From Bacillota bacterium (GTDB taxonomy: Bacteria > Bacillota > Sulfobacillia > Sulfobacillales > Sulfobacillaceae), in contig JAKACZ010000039.1 of assembly GCA_021820965.1 (NCBI GenBank), forward strand, positions 1 to 44,596: a stretch of DNA of 44,596 nucleotides, written 5' to 3'. A model generated the notes under the pieces. That model ran no database searches. It was not told the origin of the DNA and saw only the letters and a list, made by a program, of their open reading frames with translations. Both the position numbers and the translations under genes were made by a program. Shown in pieces: positions 23,850-33,230 of this stretch (its first letter is position 1; each line of letters begins with the position of its first letter).

Positions 23850-25091
23850 TCATTGCACCATATTCACCAGTGTGTTGTCGAGCGTCTGCGCTACCGTGAT
23901 CACCTTGGAGTTTGCCTGATAGCCCTCCTGAGCCACGATCATGTTCACGAACTGGTTAGCCAAACTCACGTTTGATCCTTCCAGCTCGCCAGCGGCAATA
24001 CTACCCAACTGGCCGGTGGACGCGGTGCCTACCAACGGTTGGCCGGAGTTGGGCGACTGCTGCCAGAGATTTTTCCCGATGTTAAGCAAGCCGCCGGGAT
24101 TGGCGAAGTTGGCCAATCCCACCTGCCCCAACACCATGGTGCCGCCGTTGGAAAAACTGCCGGTAATGGTGCCGTCGGACCCAATCGTGAAGTTCTCCAT
24201 GGTTCCGGCGGCATTTCCGTTTGCGGTCGCCGTCATCTGCGTTGCCATCGCGTAGTCGGTCAGATTAAGAAAGTCCTTCGAGGACAATGTGACGGTAATG
24301 GCTTGCGCTCCCCCGGACGCCGGAATGTTAATGCTCCCGGTAGAGGTGTAGGTAGGCGGCGTCGTTCCAAAATCGACGGTCCCGATCTGAGTCGGCGTAC
24401 TCGATCCGGACGTCGTGTATCCGACATCCCACTGCATTCCCGACCCAGTGGTGGACGGCGTGGGATTGGTAAAGGTGATGTCGATGGGCACTTGTTTACC
24501 CTGCGAGTTGTAGAGCGTCACCGGAATCGAATCCGACGTGTCGCCGCTGTTCAGATTCCCGGAAAACGTCATGTTGGTGCTAGCCGTGGCTGGGTCGGTC
24601 TGGTTGGGCGGGATGGTCATCGGCACCATGTTGGTCGCGGTTTGCGATCCGCTTTTCACGGTGGCATTGCTCCACCCCAGCACGATATTCCCATTGGGGT
24701 CAACCAGGTTACCGTTGGCGTCCAGACTAAAGTCACCGGCCCGAGTGTAAGCCAAACCGCCTTGCGGCGTCTTCACGATAAAGTAGCCATTTCCCTGGAT
24801 GGCCAGGTTGGTGTTGACGCCGGTCGACTCAAGTGTGCCTTCATTGGTGTTAATCTGCACCCCGGCCACGTTGACGGCGCCACCGGCCGCCTCTTGCACG
24901 GGATTGATGCCCCCTGCCGTGGCGGTTGGAGCGGAGGCGCCCGACAGTGTTTGCTGAAGCGCCTGTTCGAACGTCATGAAGCTGGATTTATATCCCACCG
25001 TGCCCACGTTGGCGATATTTGCGCCGACCACGCCCAGCATGTCCTGACTCGCGTTAAGCCCGGATATAGCCGCGTACATGGGATCAGACAT
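23850..25091 (-). CDS. flgE: Flagellar hook protein FlgE
   Basis: 413 residues with the N-terminal YAAISGLNASQDMLGVVGAN and NIANVGTVGYKSS, the middle LAIQGNGYFIVKTPQGGLAY and the C-terminal VSLANQFVNMIVAQEGYQAN of hook proteins. The Ser/Thr/Gly-rich middle (~150-290) is the exposed hook domain. It polymerises under FlgD at the cell surface. AGAGGAGGT precedes the ATG. Last gene of the long minus-strand run. Confidence 0.95.
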   Translation of the reverse strand: MSDPMYAAISGLNASQDMLGVVGANIANVGTVGYKSSFMTFEQALQQTLSGASAPTATAGGINPVQEAAGGAVNVAGVQINTNEGTLESTGVNTNLAIQGNGYFIVKTPQGGLAYTRAGDFSLDANGNLVDPNGNIVLGWSNATVKSGSQTATNMVPMTIPPNQTDPATASTNMTFSGNLNSGDTSDSIPVTLYNSQGKQVPIDITFTNPTPSTTGSGMQWDVGYTTSGSSTPTQIGTVDFGTTPPTYTSTGSINIPASGGAQAITVTLSSKDFLNLTDYAMATQMTATANGNAAGTMENFTIGSDGTITGSFSNGGTMVLGQVGLANFANPGGLLNIGKNLWQQSPNSGQPLVGTASTGQLGSIAAGELEGSNVSLANQFVNMIVAQEGYQANSKVITVAQTLDNTLVNMVQ

Positions 25092-25113
25092 GATACGACC
25101 TCCTCTTAAGAGT

Positions 25114-25560
25114 CTAGTTTTGGATGAGACTCCAGTGGACGGCCGGTTGTCCCCCGTCTGCCGGTCGGGGGGACGAAGCTTCCTCGAAAGAAGAGGTCCG
25201 GCCTACTAACACCAGCGCGTCCACATGTGATATCACCTGCATCGGCTGTCCTAGGTTCTTGGCAACGGTCGTAATGACCGTGTTGCTGTTTGGGGCCACA
25301 ATAAAGATCCCCGGATCCATCACAACGGCGGCTTGTTTGGCTCCTGCACTGCGCGCTTGACCCATCGCCTGATGCAACAGCGACATTTCGTAAGGCGATA
25401 GTTCAATGTGGCGCTCTTGCATTCGCTGCGCCGCGTGCCGACTGAAGCTGACCGGTGCCTTGGCCTGACTGACCAGCTCGCGAAATCCGGGAGCCGGCTT
25501 GACCGGACTCGGGGACGCAACTGTCGGTGCAGGAGGCTTTATCCCGTCTACCGCGCTCAT
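25114..25560 (-). CDS. TIGR02530-type flagellar operon protein
   Basis: The core reads FSRHAAQRMQERHIELSPYE and then VMDPGIFIVAPNSNTVITTV, the pattern of the small protein found between flgD and flgE in many Firmicutes (TIGR02530). Its molecular role is unsettled. A proline-rich ~30-residue lead and a polar tail flank the core. The ATG overlaps the flgD stop (ATGA); flgE follows after 22 bases. Confidence 0.85.
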   Translation of the reverse strand: MSAVDGIKPPAPTVASPSPVKPAPGFRELVSQAKAPVSFSRHAAQRMQERHIELSPYEMSLLHQAMGQARSAGAKQAAVVMDPGIFIVAPNSNTVITTVAKNLGQPMQVISHVDALVLVGRTSSFEEASSPRPADGGQPAVHWSLIQN

Positions 25561-26000
25561 GACGCGCTCACTTCGGTAATATCCGCTGGTTTCACGGTAC
25601 CTACACCAGAGACGTCAAAGGTGAGACCGCTTGAGGTTGATGACACGGAGATTACCGGTCCCGACTGCCCGGATTGGGTTGTGATTACCTTGCCGATGAG
25701 CTGGCTGGCATTGATCAATGATCCGGGCCCCGAGCCTGCACCGGCCTTCACCGCCGCAAGAATCTCTTTGAGCGTTGAGGTTTGGCTGGTCACGGCAGAC
25801 AGCTGTGAGAACTGAGCCAGCTCCGCCACGAACTGGGTATTGTTCATGGGTTGAAGCGGGTTTTGGTACTTCAGTTCCGCTGCCAAGAGGGTCAAAAAAG
25901 CTGACTCTCCCAGCTGTGAAGCGGGATTTTTGCTACTCGACGCCAAGGCGCTTATGCCCTGGGCATTCTGGATTTGGCTGGGACTGGTGTTCACACTCAT
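25557..26000 (-). CDS. flgD: Flagellar hook cap protein FlgD
   Basis: FLTLLAAELKYQNPLQPMNN followed by TQFVAELAQFSQLSAV is the diagnostic FlgD N-terminal region; the short C-terminal part (~85-147) is beta-rich. FlgD caps the growing hook and is later replaced by FlgK. At 147 residues it lacks the larger FlgD domains of proteobacteria, as is common in Firmicutes. AAGGAGG precedes the ATG. Confidence 0.93.
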   Translation of the reverse strand: MSVNTSPSQIQNAQGISALASSSKNPASQLGESAFLTLLAAELKYQNPLQPMNNTQFVAELAQFSQLSAVTSQTSTLKEILAAVKAGAGSGPGSLINASQLIGKVITTQSGQSGPVISVSSTSSGLTFDVSGVGTVKPADITEVSAS

Positions 26001-26015
26001 CTAGCATCCTCCTTT

Positions 26016-27305
26016 CTACGCTCGATAGTCTACGCCGGAGAAAGACAGTTCGGCGGCTTCCGTTCCCGTCTCCATCCATGCCGGGGTCGAGGCCCCCACT
26101 CGGCCGCCATACGCTTGGGCCAATTCTCCGCCCGGCGGGTGGGGGTTTGGGTTGGACTGATCCCCGGGGCCTTTGCCTCCGCTGTGCGTCATGACCGAGA
26201 AGTGCAATGTTAAAACCCCTTCCGGCAGATGCACGGCATGGTTTGGCAGCGACGCCGGGATCGTGTCAATCAATCCCAACGATGAAGTGCTAACCGTGAG
26301 GTTGGCCTTCAGGCTCGAGCCTTGCTGGATTAATTCCATCTTCATCGGGGGACCATTGGCCGCTGGAGGACGAATGGTCCAGGTCGACCAACGCACTCCG
26401 TCGGCGTTATGCGTGTTCATCGGCTGAATCTTCCATCCCGCCGGGGGCGTTGCCGGTGCATTCTGATCGGCCTGGTGGACCGGCAGTGGGACATGCCCGC
26501 CTAAAAACTGCCGTTCCGCCGGCGGCACCGGGGCCGTCGCGGGAGCGGGCGGCACCGTCACGGTGTTTGCCCTGAATGGGGGTACGGTGCCCTCTGATGC
26601 CGGAACCGCCGTTTTCTGCCCTCCGGCTGTCTTGATGTCTGGGCTTTGGGCGGGCGACGGCGACCTTGCCAGCGTCACGGCTTGGGACCCATCTCCCGTG
26701 ATCGGCCCCGCGAGAGACGCATGCGCCATCTTGGGCACTTTGGAGTCGGCCCCCGGTTCTGGCACAGGGCTCTTGCCGCTAGGCGCCACACCTTTTACTG
26801 TCACACGCATGATCGCGCCGGTCGCTTTTGCCGGAGGGCCTGGGGGCACCGTGAGCGAATTCTTGAACCGAGCCGCCGCTGAGCCAGATAAAGCCTTCAT
26901 ATTCTTGGTCGGGATAGTCACCGCCTGGGTCTTGGCATCCCGCGAATACTCAGCCTGGGGCCCACCCTTTTTGGCACCTGGGCTCTCGGCCGGCGTGACT
27001 ATGGGCGGCACGACAGGTGGCACTGGCAGGCGCTGCCCTAAAGCGGGCAGCGTCGAATCTCCCTTCGGCTTCCCGTCTTTTTTCGCGTGCGAGACAGGAT
27101 GCGTCCCTGTTGTTCCCGTATTTTTATGGGCTCTTCCCGTACTCGTCTTCAGTCTGCCTTGGGCACGGGGGCGTAAAGTCACACGGGAAGCCTTGGCAGA
27201 CAGCACCCGGTGAAACGCCCCGGCTTTCCCCGCGGAGCTTTCCCGGGCAACTTTCGGCTCTGACTGACCACCAACACGTAAAATGGCAACCGATATCGGA
27301 CTCAT
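26016..27305 (-). CDS. fliK: Divergent hook-length control protein (FliK-like)
   Basis: Position between fliJ/PilZ and flgD, length (429) and composition (a long Pro/Ala/Thr/Lys-rich disordered ruler, ~1-300, then a smaller folded C-terminal part) point to FliK. The C-terminal core is weak: SSLKANLTVSTSSLGLIDTI and LPEGVLTLHFSVMTHSGG partly resemble the Flg_hook domain, and a Gly/Pro-rich tail follows. FliK measures hook length and triggers FlhB to switch substrates. AAGGAGGTG precedes the ATG. Confidence 0.7.
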   Translation of the reverse strand: MSPISVAILRVGGQSEPKVARESSAGKAGAFHRVLSAKASRVTLRPRAQGRLKTSTGRAHKNTGTTGTHPVSHAKKDGKPKGDSTLPALGQRLPVPPVVPPIVTPAESPGAKKGGPQAEYSRDAKTQAVTIPTKNMKALSGSAAARFKNSLTVPPGPPAKATGAIMRVTVKGVAPSGKSPVPEPGADSKVPKMAHASLAGPITGDGSQAVTLARSPSPAQSPDIKTAGGQKTAVPASEGTVPPFRANTVTVPPAPATAPVPPAERQFLGGHVPLPVHQADQNAPATPPAGWKIQPMNTHNADGVRWSTWTIRPPAANGPPMKMELIQQGSSLKANLTVSTSSLGLIDTIPASLPNHAVHLPEGVLTLHFSVMTHSGGKGPGDQSNPNPHPPGGELAQAYGGRVGASTPAWMETGTEAAELSFSGVDYRA

Positions 27306-27363
27306 AGGATAAATTCACCTCCTTTCCGCATTAAACTTGGTGGTTATTAAAGCCTCACCCCCT

Positions 27364-28170
27364 TTACCTGCCAACGCGCAGCCGCGCGTGTTGACGGCGA
27401 ACCCATTGCTCCAACCACCGTCGATCGCCCGCGGCAATCACGGTAAACTGCACGGCCGTTTCCCAACTTTCGCGGCCGCGTATTTCCCGCGGCTTCGGTG
27501 CCACCCGGACCACCTTGGCGATAAGCTCAATGATCCGGTTTTCGATCCTGACCCGGATCCGCAATTGAAGGCCGATCCAGAGCCGTACCGCGCTGGGAAA
27601 ACGCAGACCGGTTGACGAAATGTCTTGCGTAGTCGTCACCAACAGTTCTGAATCGGGACGTACCAGACCGTATTCAATGGGTACCGAATACTTAACCCGA
27701 AACGACCGGCGCAATTCGACAACGCGCGGACTGTCCTCCAGTCTTACCACAATAATCGGCACTGGGTCGAGTACATCGGTCACCGTTGCCAACTGCTGGA
27801 GCAGGGCTTCATCCTCCACCCAGCGGAGTAGAATTTTGTTGCCTGGTAATGGGGTCAGTTCAACCTCGGTATCATCCAGAGCATCAATGTATACCTCATG
27901 GCGCATAGAGCGAATCACCCGGGTAGGTACAGCCCGGCTGGAAAACACAATTTGGATGGGTTGATTCGGCTCTAGCGCCAACGCTGTTCCTTCCTCCCAA
28001 AAACCACCGGCAGATACACGAATGGCTGCGCCTTCCAATTCCACAACGTCGCACATCAAGACCTCATTGCGACGTAATAGGGCCACGGCGACGGCAGTTT
28101 TAGGATATAGCGACAGACGCCGATGGTCTGGGGGCTGGTGCCGCCTGTCCCTGCCGTAAGGCCGATTCAA
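27364..28170 (-). CDS. PilZ-domain protein with YcgR-like N-terminus (cyclic-di-GMP effector)
   Basis: The C-terminal domain has both PilZ ligand motifs, RRSFR (154-158) and DISSTG (183-188). Residues ~20-115 resemble the YcgR_2/FlgZ N-terminal barrel. Such proteins bind cyclic-di-GMP and slow or stop the motor. The only start keeping the N-domain is TTG at 28170, overlapping the fliJ stop (TTGA), so expression may be low and coupled to fliJ. It sits where many fliJ-fliK operons carry ylxF. Confidence 0.85.
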   Translation of the reverse strand: MNRPYGRDRRHQPPDHRRLSLYPKTAVAVALLRRNEVLMCDVVELEGAAIRVSAGGFWEEGTALALEPNQPIQIVFSSRAVPTRVIRSMRHEVYIDALDDTEVELTPLPGNKILLRWVEDEALLQQLATVTDVLDPVPIIVVRLEDSPRVVELRRSFRVKYSVPIEYGLVRPDSELLVTTTQDISSTGLRFPSAVRLWIGLQLRIRVRIENRIIELIAKVVRVAPKPREIRGRESWETAVQFTVIAAGDRRWLEQWVRRQHARLRVGR

Positions 28171-28592
28171 CGACCAAACAAATCCTGTGCCGCTGCTGCC
28201 GCCTTTAGAGCCGCACCACGGTGGGCCATCTCCCGATCAAGGCGGCGCCGGGCTTGGCGGTCGGCCTCCTTTTGCCGACGTTCAAGCACTTGGAAAAGCG
28301 CGTCCCGACGCCGAGCCAGGGCGAGAAGACTGGCCCGACACTCAGATATTCGCTCTTCGACAAGAAAATCCTTTTCTGCCAGCATTTTCAGCTCACGGTC
28401 GGCTTTGGCTCCCCAATTGAGAAAATCGGCAATAGCCGGAACTGTGGACTCGACCCCCTGGGCAGTCTTCAACTGATGTCGCCAATAGTCTGTCTGGTGG
28501 CGCACTTGGGCCTTTTCTTGCAGCGCCTCGGTTAAACGTGCTGATAGTTCATCAACTTCTCTTTGGATAAGGTCAATCAACGTCTCAATCAT
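28167..28592 (-). CDS. fliJ: Flagellar export chaperone FliJ
   Basis: 141 residues, wholly predicted coiled coil (QREVDELSARLTEALQEKAQ early, ERRQKEADRQARRRLDREMA late), as in FliJ. It inserts into the FliI ring like the gamma subunit of F1-ATPase and activates the export gate. The ATG at 28592 overlaps the fliI stop by 8 bases; an upstream extension is out of character. Assignment rests on shape and place. Confidence 0.85.
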   Translation of the reverse strand: MIETLIDLIQREVDELSARLTEALQEKAQVRHQTDYWRHQLKTAQGVESTVPAIADFLNWGAKADRELKMLAEKDFLVEERISECRASLLALARRRDALFQVLERRQKEADRQARRRLDREMAHRGAALKAAAAAQDLFGR

Positions 28593-29955
28593 GAAGCTCC
28601 ACATCCGATTCCAGCGCCAACAGCGCCTCCAGCGATGCGACCGTGTTTTCGACCGAGTCAAATTCGGTGACATCCTGAGTCAGCCACTGGTTCAATGGTT
28701 CCTGAACCCGAAGACAGGCATCCAGTACCGGATCGGTGCCGGGGTGGTAGGCACCCAGGGCCACGATATCGGCATTCTTTTCGATGCGGGATAGGATGCG
28801 GCGCACTTTTCCCGCCAGCTGTTGGTGCTCGGGGCCGACGACTTCCGGCATGACCCGGCTCAAACTCTTTAACACGTCAATCGATGGAAAGTGGCCGCGC
28901 TCCGCCAGGGACCTGGACAGATAGAGATTGCCGTCAAGAATCCCCCGTACCGCATCCCCAATGGGGTCGGTGGGGTCGTCACCGTCCAACAAGACAGTAA
29001 AAATACCGGTAATGGTGCCGGAGCCGACGCGCCCGGCCCTCTCCAGGATACGCGGAAGCAGATGAAACACCGAAGGTGTATACCCACGCACCGCGGCAAT
29101 CTCCCCGCTCTGAAGGCCTACCTCGCTCTGGGCTAGCGCCACCCGGGTTAGCGAGTCGACGACCAGCATCACATCCAGCCCCAGGGCACGAAACGACTCC
29201 GCCACACGAAAGGTGGTGTCGATGGCGCGGAGCCTCAAGATGGCCGGACTGTCGGACGTCGCAGCAACAATAGCGGTCCGGGCTAGTGCGGACGGCGCCA
29301 GTTGGTGGTAGAATTCCGATATCTCTCGGCCCCGTTCCCCAATGAGTCCTACGACCGCCACGTCGGCGGCAGTGCCCGACAACATCTGCTGCAAAAGCGT
29401 CGTCTTGCCCACCCCTGCTCCGGCAAAGATGCCGACGCGCTGGCCGCGGCCCAGCGTGAGCAGGCCGTCGATGGCGCGAATCCCGGTCCACAACGGCTGA
29501 TCGATAGGTTTTCTCGCCAAAGGCCGGATCGGCTCCGGGGTGATTTCCATCCGCCGCGCCCACACCGCCGCCTGGCCGTCGATGGGTTCCCCCATACCAT
29601 CAACCATGCGCCCCAACAGCGCGCGGCCTACCGGTACGGTAAGACGGCGCCCACTGGCCACCACCATCATCCCTTGGCGAATCCCGGTGAGTTCTCCGTA
29701 GGGCGTCAATAGCAGGCGCCCCTCTGGAAGAAAGCCGGCCACCTCCAGCGCCATGACGGCACCTTCCGACCCAAAAAGACCGGCCACCGAACGTTGAGAG
29801 GTTGATGGGGTACGCTCCAATAGCCAGAGAACCTCGCCAATCGGCGCTTTTGGCCCATGGGATACGACCGACAGCCCGCGTACCGATTCGATCGTCCCAT
29901 ACCGCCAAAACCGACGGTGGTCGGGCAGCGCCTGAATTGTCTCGGGGGATATCAT
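28585..29955 (-). CDS. fliI: Flagellar export ATPase FliI
   Basis: 456 residues with Walker A GAGVGKTT (179-186), Walker B DVMLVVDSLTRVALAQSEVG and the GERGREISEF loop shared with F1 beta subunits. It hydrolyses ATP as a ring under the export gate. ATG 29955 overlaps the fliH stop (ATGA). Confidence 0.97.
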   Translation of the reverse strand: MISPETIQALPDHRRFWRYGTIESVRGLSVVSHGPKAPIGEVLWLLERTPSTSQRSVAGLFGSEGAVMALEVAGFLPEGRLLLTPYGELTGIRQGMMVVASGRRLTVPVGRALLGRMVDGMGEPIDGQAAVWARRMEITPEPIRPLARKPIDQPLWTGIRAIDGLLTLGRGQRVGIFAGAGVGKTTLLQQMLSGTAADVAVVGLIGERGREISEFYHQLAPSALARTAIVAATSDSPAILRLRAIDTTFRVAESFRALGLDVMLVVDSLTRVALAQSEVGLQSGEIAAVRGYTPSVFHLLPRILERAGRVGSGTITGIFTVLLDGDDPTDPIGDAVRGILDGNLYLSRSLAERGHFPSIDVLKSLSRVMPEVVGPEHQQLAGKVRRILSRIEKNADIVALGAYHPGTDPVLDACLRVQEPLNQWLTQDVTEFDSVENTVASLEALLALESDVELHD

Positions 29956-30638
29956 CCCAAGGCCTCCTGCAACAAGGCCTTCAAGGTTAGCAGCGGGCCC
30001 CCGAGCGCCCCTTCGGCGCCTTCTTTTTGGGCGCGCATCATACCCGACGCCAGCGCCTCGTCAACCGCCACCGTTACCGACGAGACAGCTCCACCCAACG
30101 CTTCCTCCAGAGCGTGTAAGCGTGGGGCCCAGCTCGAGTCCAAGAAGATCTCCACCTTGTCCTTGTCCACTTGAGCAGCCAGTTCTTGAATATAGCCAGC
30201 AACCACGTCGAGCCGTTCCAACCTCAACCGCGAGAACACGGTCATGGTGAGTGCCGCGGCCATGGCCAGGGTGGTCTCATCGTTAAGTCGCGACAAGTAC
30301 TCTCGGCTTTGGGAAATCAGCCCAAGCGGCTCGTTAATGGCGTTACGAACCTCTTCCCAAAGGGCTCGCACCTCCTCAAGAGCAGCCTGCCGACCTTCCC
30401 GACGCCCCATTTCATGACCTTGCTGTCGCGCGCCCTGGCGGATTTTCTCCGCCTCCACCTCGGCCTGCTCAAGGATGGCGCGAGCCTCCTGTTTTGCCCG
30501 ATTGACCACTTCACCGAGGGCCGTTTCGATTTGCGGTTCCACCTCGATGGCCAGTTCTAACAACGGAACCTCAACCGATATGCGCTGACGAGCTAAAGAT
30601 TGCTGATGGGCCTTAACCACTTTAGAGGATGAAATCAT
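29952..30638 (-). CDS. fliH: Flagellar export ATPase regulator FliH
   Basis: 228 residues with a long charged helix (QEARAILEQAEVEAEKIRQG then ARQQGHEMGRREGR, including GxxxG-type repeats) and a C-terminal domain like the V/F-type stator subunit. FliH holds FliI inactive and links it to the C-ring. Its ATG lies 17 bases inside the end of fliG. Confidence 0.88.
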   Translation of the reverse strand: MISSSKVVKAHQQSLARQRISVEVPLLELAIEVEPQIETALGEVVNRAKQEARAILEQAEVEAEKIRQGARQQGHEMGRREGRQAALEEVRALWEEVRNAINEPLGLISQSREYLSRLNDETTLAMAAALTMTVFSRLRLERLDVVAGYIQELAAQVDKDKVEIFLDSSWAPRLHALEEALGGAVSSVTVAVDEALASGMMRAQKEGAEGALGGPLLTLKALLQEALG

Positions 30639-31626
30639 CCTTCTCCCCCCGAGAAATTATGATTTCGCCCGCGTCTTCCAATTGGCGGACAATATTGACT
30701 AGCTCTCGCTGGGCCTGCTCTACGTCCCGAATGCGAACCGGACCCAACACGTCGATGTCGTCTTTCAAGAGCTCCGCCGCCTTTTGTGACAAGTTCTTCA
30801 TGAGACGGTCGCTAATATCAGGTGCCGCGCCCTTCAGTGCCATCGCCAACGTTTTGTTGTCGACCCGGCGCAGCACTTTTTGAATTGCACGGTCATCCAA
30901 TTGCACAATGTTTTCAAACACAAACATACGATTCCGAATGTTCTCCGCTAATTCTGGGTCCTGTTCTTCCAGACTGGACATAATCTGGCGCTCCGCTGCC
31001 CGTTCGGTGTTGTTCAAGATTGGCACGATGACATTGAGGCCGCCCCCGCCGCCCCCGGCTTCATCGGCCGCTAAATCGGAGAGTTTTTGCTCAATCAGAG
31101 CCTCAATTTCCTGGATAACCTCCGGGGCTGCGCGGCCCATCAACGCAATCCGGCGCGCCACGTCAGTTTGCAGTTCCGCCGGCAGCGCGGACAACACGGC
31201 GGCCGATTGTGCCGGGTCGGTGTGCGACAGAATAACGGCGATTGTCTGCGGGTGCTCGTCCTGGACCAGCGCGCTAATCTGGGTGGCGTCCACTTTGCGC
31301 AAAATCTCAAATGGGCGCTTTTGCAAAAAGCTTCTCAACCGATGCATAATCTCGCCGGCGCGCTGATCGTCAAACGCGCGTTCCAGCATCTCCTTAGCCA
31401 GGTCAGCGCCGCCTTCCGCAATCTGCCGATCGGCCTGGGAAAGGTAATAGAACTCGCTCAGCACCTCGTCCTGGAGGGTCGGTTCGACACGCTTCATCTT
31501 GGCAATTTCCACTGTAATCGCCTCGACCTCGGAGCGCTTCATATATCGAAGAATCCCTGCCGCTTCCTCAGCCCCCATGCTTAGGAGCAGGACAGCCGCC
31601 TTTTTAGCTCCGGGCACCTTATCCAT
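30622..31626 (-). CDS. fliG: Flagellar motor switch protein FliG
   Basis: 334 residues from MDKVPGAKKAAVLLLSMGAE; contains EHPQTIAVILSHTDPAQSAA and, in the C-terminal torque domain, MFVFENIVQLDDRAIQKVLR and RVDNKTLAMALKGA. FliG couples stator ion flow to rotor torque on the MS-ring. A Gly-rich linker (DEAGGGGGGLNV) is slightly unusual. ATG 31626 follows the fliF stop by one base. Confidence 0.97.
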   Translation of the reverse strand: MDKVPGAKKAAVLLLSMGAEEAAGILRYMKRSEVEAITVEIAKMKRVEPTLQDEVLSEFYYLSQADRQIAEGGADLAKEMLERAFDDQRAGEIMHRLRSFLQKRPFEILRKVDATQISALVQDEHPQTIAVILSHTDPAQSAAVLSALPAELQTDVARRIALMGRAAPEVIQEIEALIEQKLSDLAADEAGGGGGGLNVIVPILNNTERAAERQIMSSLEEQDPELAENIRNRMFVFENIVQLDDRAIQKVLRRVDNKTLAMALKGAAPDISDRLMKNLSQKAAELLKDDIDVLGPVRIRDVEQAQRELVNIVRQLEDAGEIIISRGEKDDFIL

Positions 31627-31627
31627 C

Positions 31628-33211
31628 CTAAGGGTTTTCCTCTTCCATCCATGCCTTGAGGAGACGCGCCGCCGTTTCCGGATCGTTGCGGGCCAAGTCA
31701 TCCAGCCGCTGACGCGCGCTATCGGGTATTGAGGGCTCCTTGGCTGCCCGCATTTCATTCAACAGGTCCGCCACCGACATGGGTTCTTGGAAATCTGCCT
31801 CGGCACCGACGGCCGTGGGCAGAGACACCGCCGGAGTCTCGGGCGCCTGCGGTCGGTTCTTGAGCGTACGCCGTATCATCAGGATCACCAACAGCAACGC
31901 CAGTAAGGCGGCACCCGCCACCGCTCCCTGGCGAATGGTCTGGGCGCGCTGCGCCTTTTGAATACTGCTCATAGCCTGCGATACCGCCGCGCGGTTAAAC
32001 GGCATGCCTACCACGCTGAGCTGATCACCGCTCTTAAAATTCACGCCGGCAGCATTAGCCACCATACTCTTAAGCGATTTGGCCTCGGTGGCGGTCAGCT
32101 GCTTGTTAACCACCACGGCAACGGTTAGACGCTGAATTTCGCCGGCCGGGATGGTTTGAATCGTCTTGGTTTGGTTGACATCGTACTTGTTAATGGTGGT
32201 CTTGCCGTTGGACGACGAATTACCGCTGCCGGCCGACGACGTGGTCGTCACGGTCGGCGTGTTACCGGTCGTGCCTACCGGCGTAGACGGCGGTGTGCTG
32301 CCCGTGGTGGCGCTGGTTTGCACTTGCTGTTGGGACAGTACGCTATGTCCATACTGAATCGAGTCAACCGTGGAGTGGTTGAAATTCAGCACGGCGTTTA
32401 CCTGAACCACAGCGTTGCCCGGCCCCAGCACCTGGTCCAGCATGTTCTGCACGTTATCCCGAATCTGGGAAGCTACCGAGTTTTCCGCCGCCAGTTCGGC
32501 CTGGGAGATTCCCGAGACGTTGGCGGTCTGGCTCACCGCCTGGAGTGCTCCGGCTGACAACACCAGACCGGTCTGATCGACCACCGAAACCGACTTAACC
32601 GGGAGCCCGGATACCGAGTGCGCCACTAAGTTCATAATCCCTCGCACCTGAGCCGGGGACAGCGATGCGCCTGGCGCCAAATCGACAAACACTGAGGCGC
32701 TAGCCTGAGCCGTGGTTTCGCCAAACAGCCCGGGTGCGGGCTGGTTAATCAGCACCCGGCTCGATCGAATCCCGTTGATGCTGTTAATCGTCGACTCCAG
32801 GGTGGCTTCCAAGTTGGCCAGCTCGGTCGCCTGAATCTGTTGATCGCTCTCGCCCAAGCTGAAGCTGAGCGACGAGGGAAGACCGACATTTTGCGACGGG
32901 ATGTTCTGGTCAGCCAGCGACACCCGCACCTGGTTGACATCTTTCTTGGGGACCTCAACCGTCTTCCCGCCGTCGGTCAGCTGATAGGGGGTTTTCATGG
33001 TATCAAGCTGCGAGGTAATTTGCCCCGCGCTGCGCGCACTTAAATTGGTGTACAAGGGCTGCCAGTTTGGGCTGGCAATCACAGCCCATCCCGCGCCCAC
33101 CAGAGCGATCGCCAAAACTACTAATCCCACCAGCCGAAGACGTTTGGAGGACGACTGACCCGCCCACCATTGGCGCAGCCGGTCAAAATATCCTTTCACT
33201 TGCTCATTCAT
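31628..33211 (-). CDS. fliF: MS-ring protein FliF
   Basis: Two membrane helices (~26-47 and ~435-455) enclose the ring-building domains, with NWQPLYTNLSARSAGQITSQ and VSLADQNIPSQNVGLPSSLS. A Thr/Ser/Gly-rich loop lies at ~300-345, and the C-terminal FliG-binding tail reads NDPETAARLLKAWMEEENP. It is the assembly base of the flagellum. AAAGGAG precedes the ATG. Confidence 0.96.
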   Translation of the reverse strand: MNEQVKGYFDRLRQWWAGQSSSKRLRLVGLVVLAIALVGAGWAVIASPNWQPLYTNLSARSAGQITSQLDTMKTPYQLTDGGKTVEVPKKDVNQVRVSLADQNIPSQNVGLPSSLSFSLGESDQQIQATELANLEATLESTINSINGIRSSRVLINQPAPGLFGETTAQASASVFVDLAPGASLSPAQVRGIMNLVAHSVSGLPVKSVSVVDQTGLVLSAGALQAVSQTANVSGISQAELAAENSVASQIRDNVQNMLDQVLGPGNAVVQVNAVLNFNHSTVDSIQYGHSVLSQQQVQTSATTGSTPPSTPVGTTGNTPTVTTTSSAGSGNSSSNGKTTINKYDVNQTKTIQTIPAGEIQRLTVAVVVNKQLTATEAKSLKSMVANAAGVNFKSGDQLSVVGMPFNRAAVSQAMSSIQKAQRAQTIRQGAVAGAALLALLLVILMIRRTLKNRPQAPETPAVSLPTAVGAEADFQEPMSVADLLNEMRAAKEPSIPDSARQRLDDLARNDPETAARLLKAWMEEENP

Positions 33212-33230
33212 GCCCGCGTCTCCTTTGGCC

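Noticed and set aside
24039..25109. 356-codon plus-strand frame opposite flgE
   Set aside because: Long only because of the GC-rich, Gly/Ser/Thr-rich flgE; the antisense product is Arg/Gly/His-rich with no family features.
26563..27213. 216-codon plus-strand frame opposite fliK
   Set aside because: Antisense shadow of the Pro/Ala-rich fliK region; no start signal.
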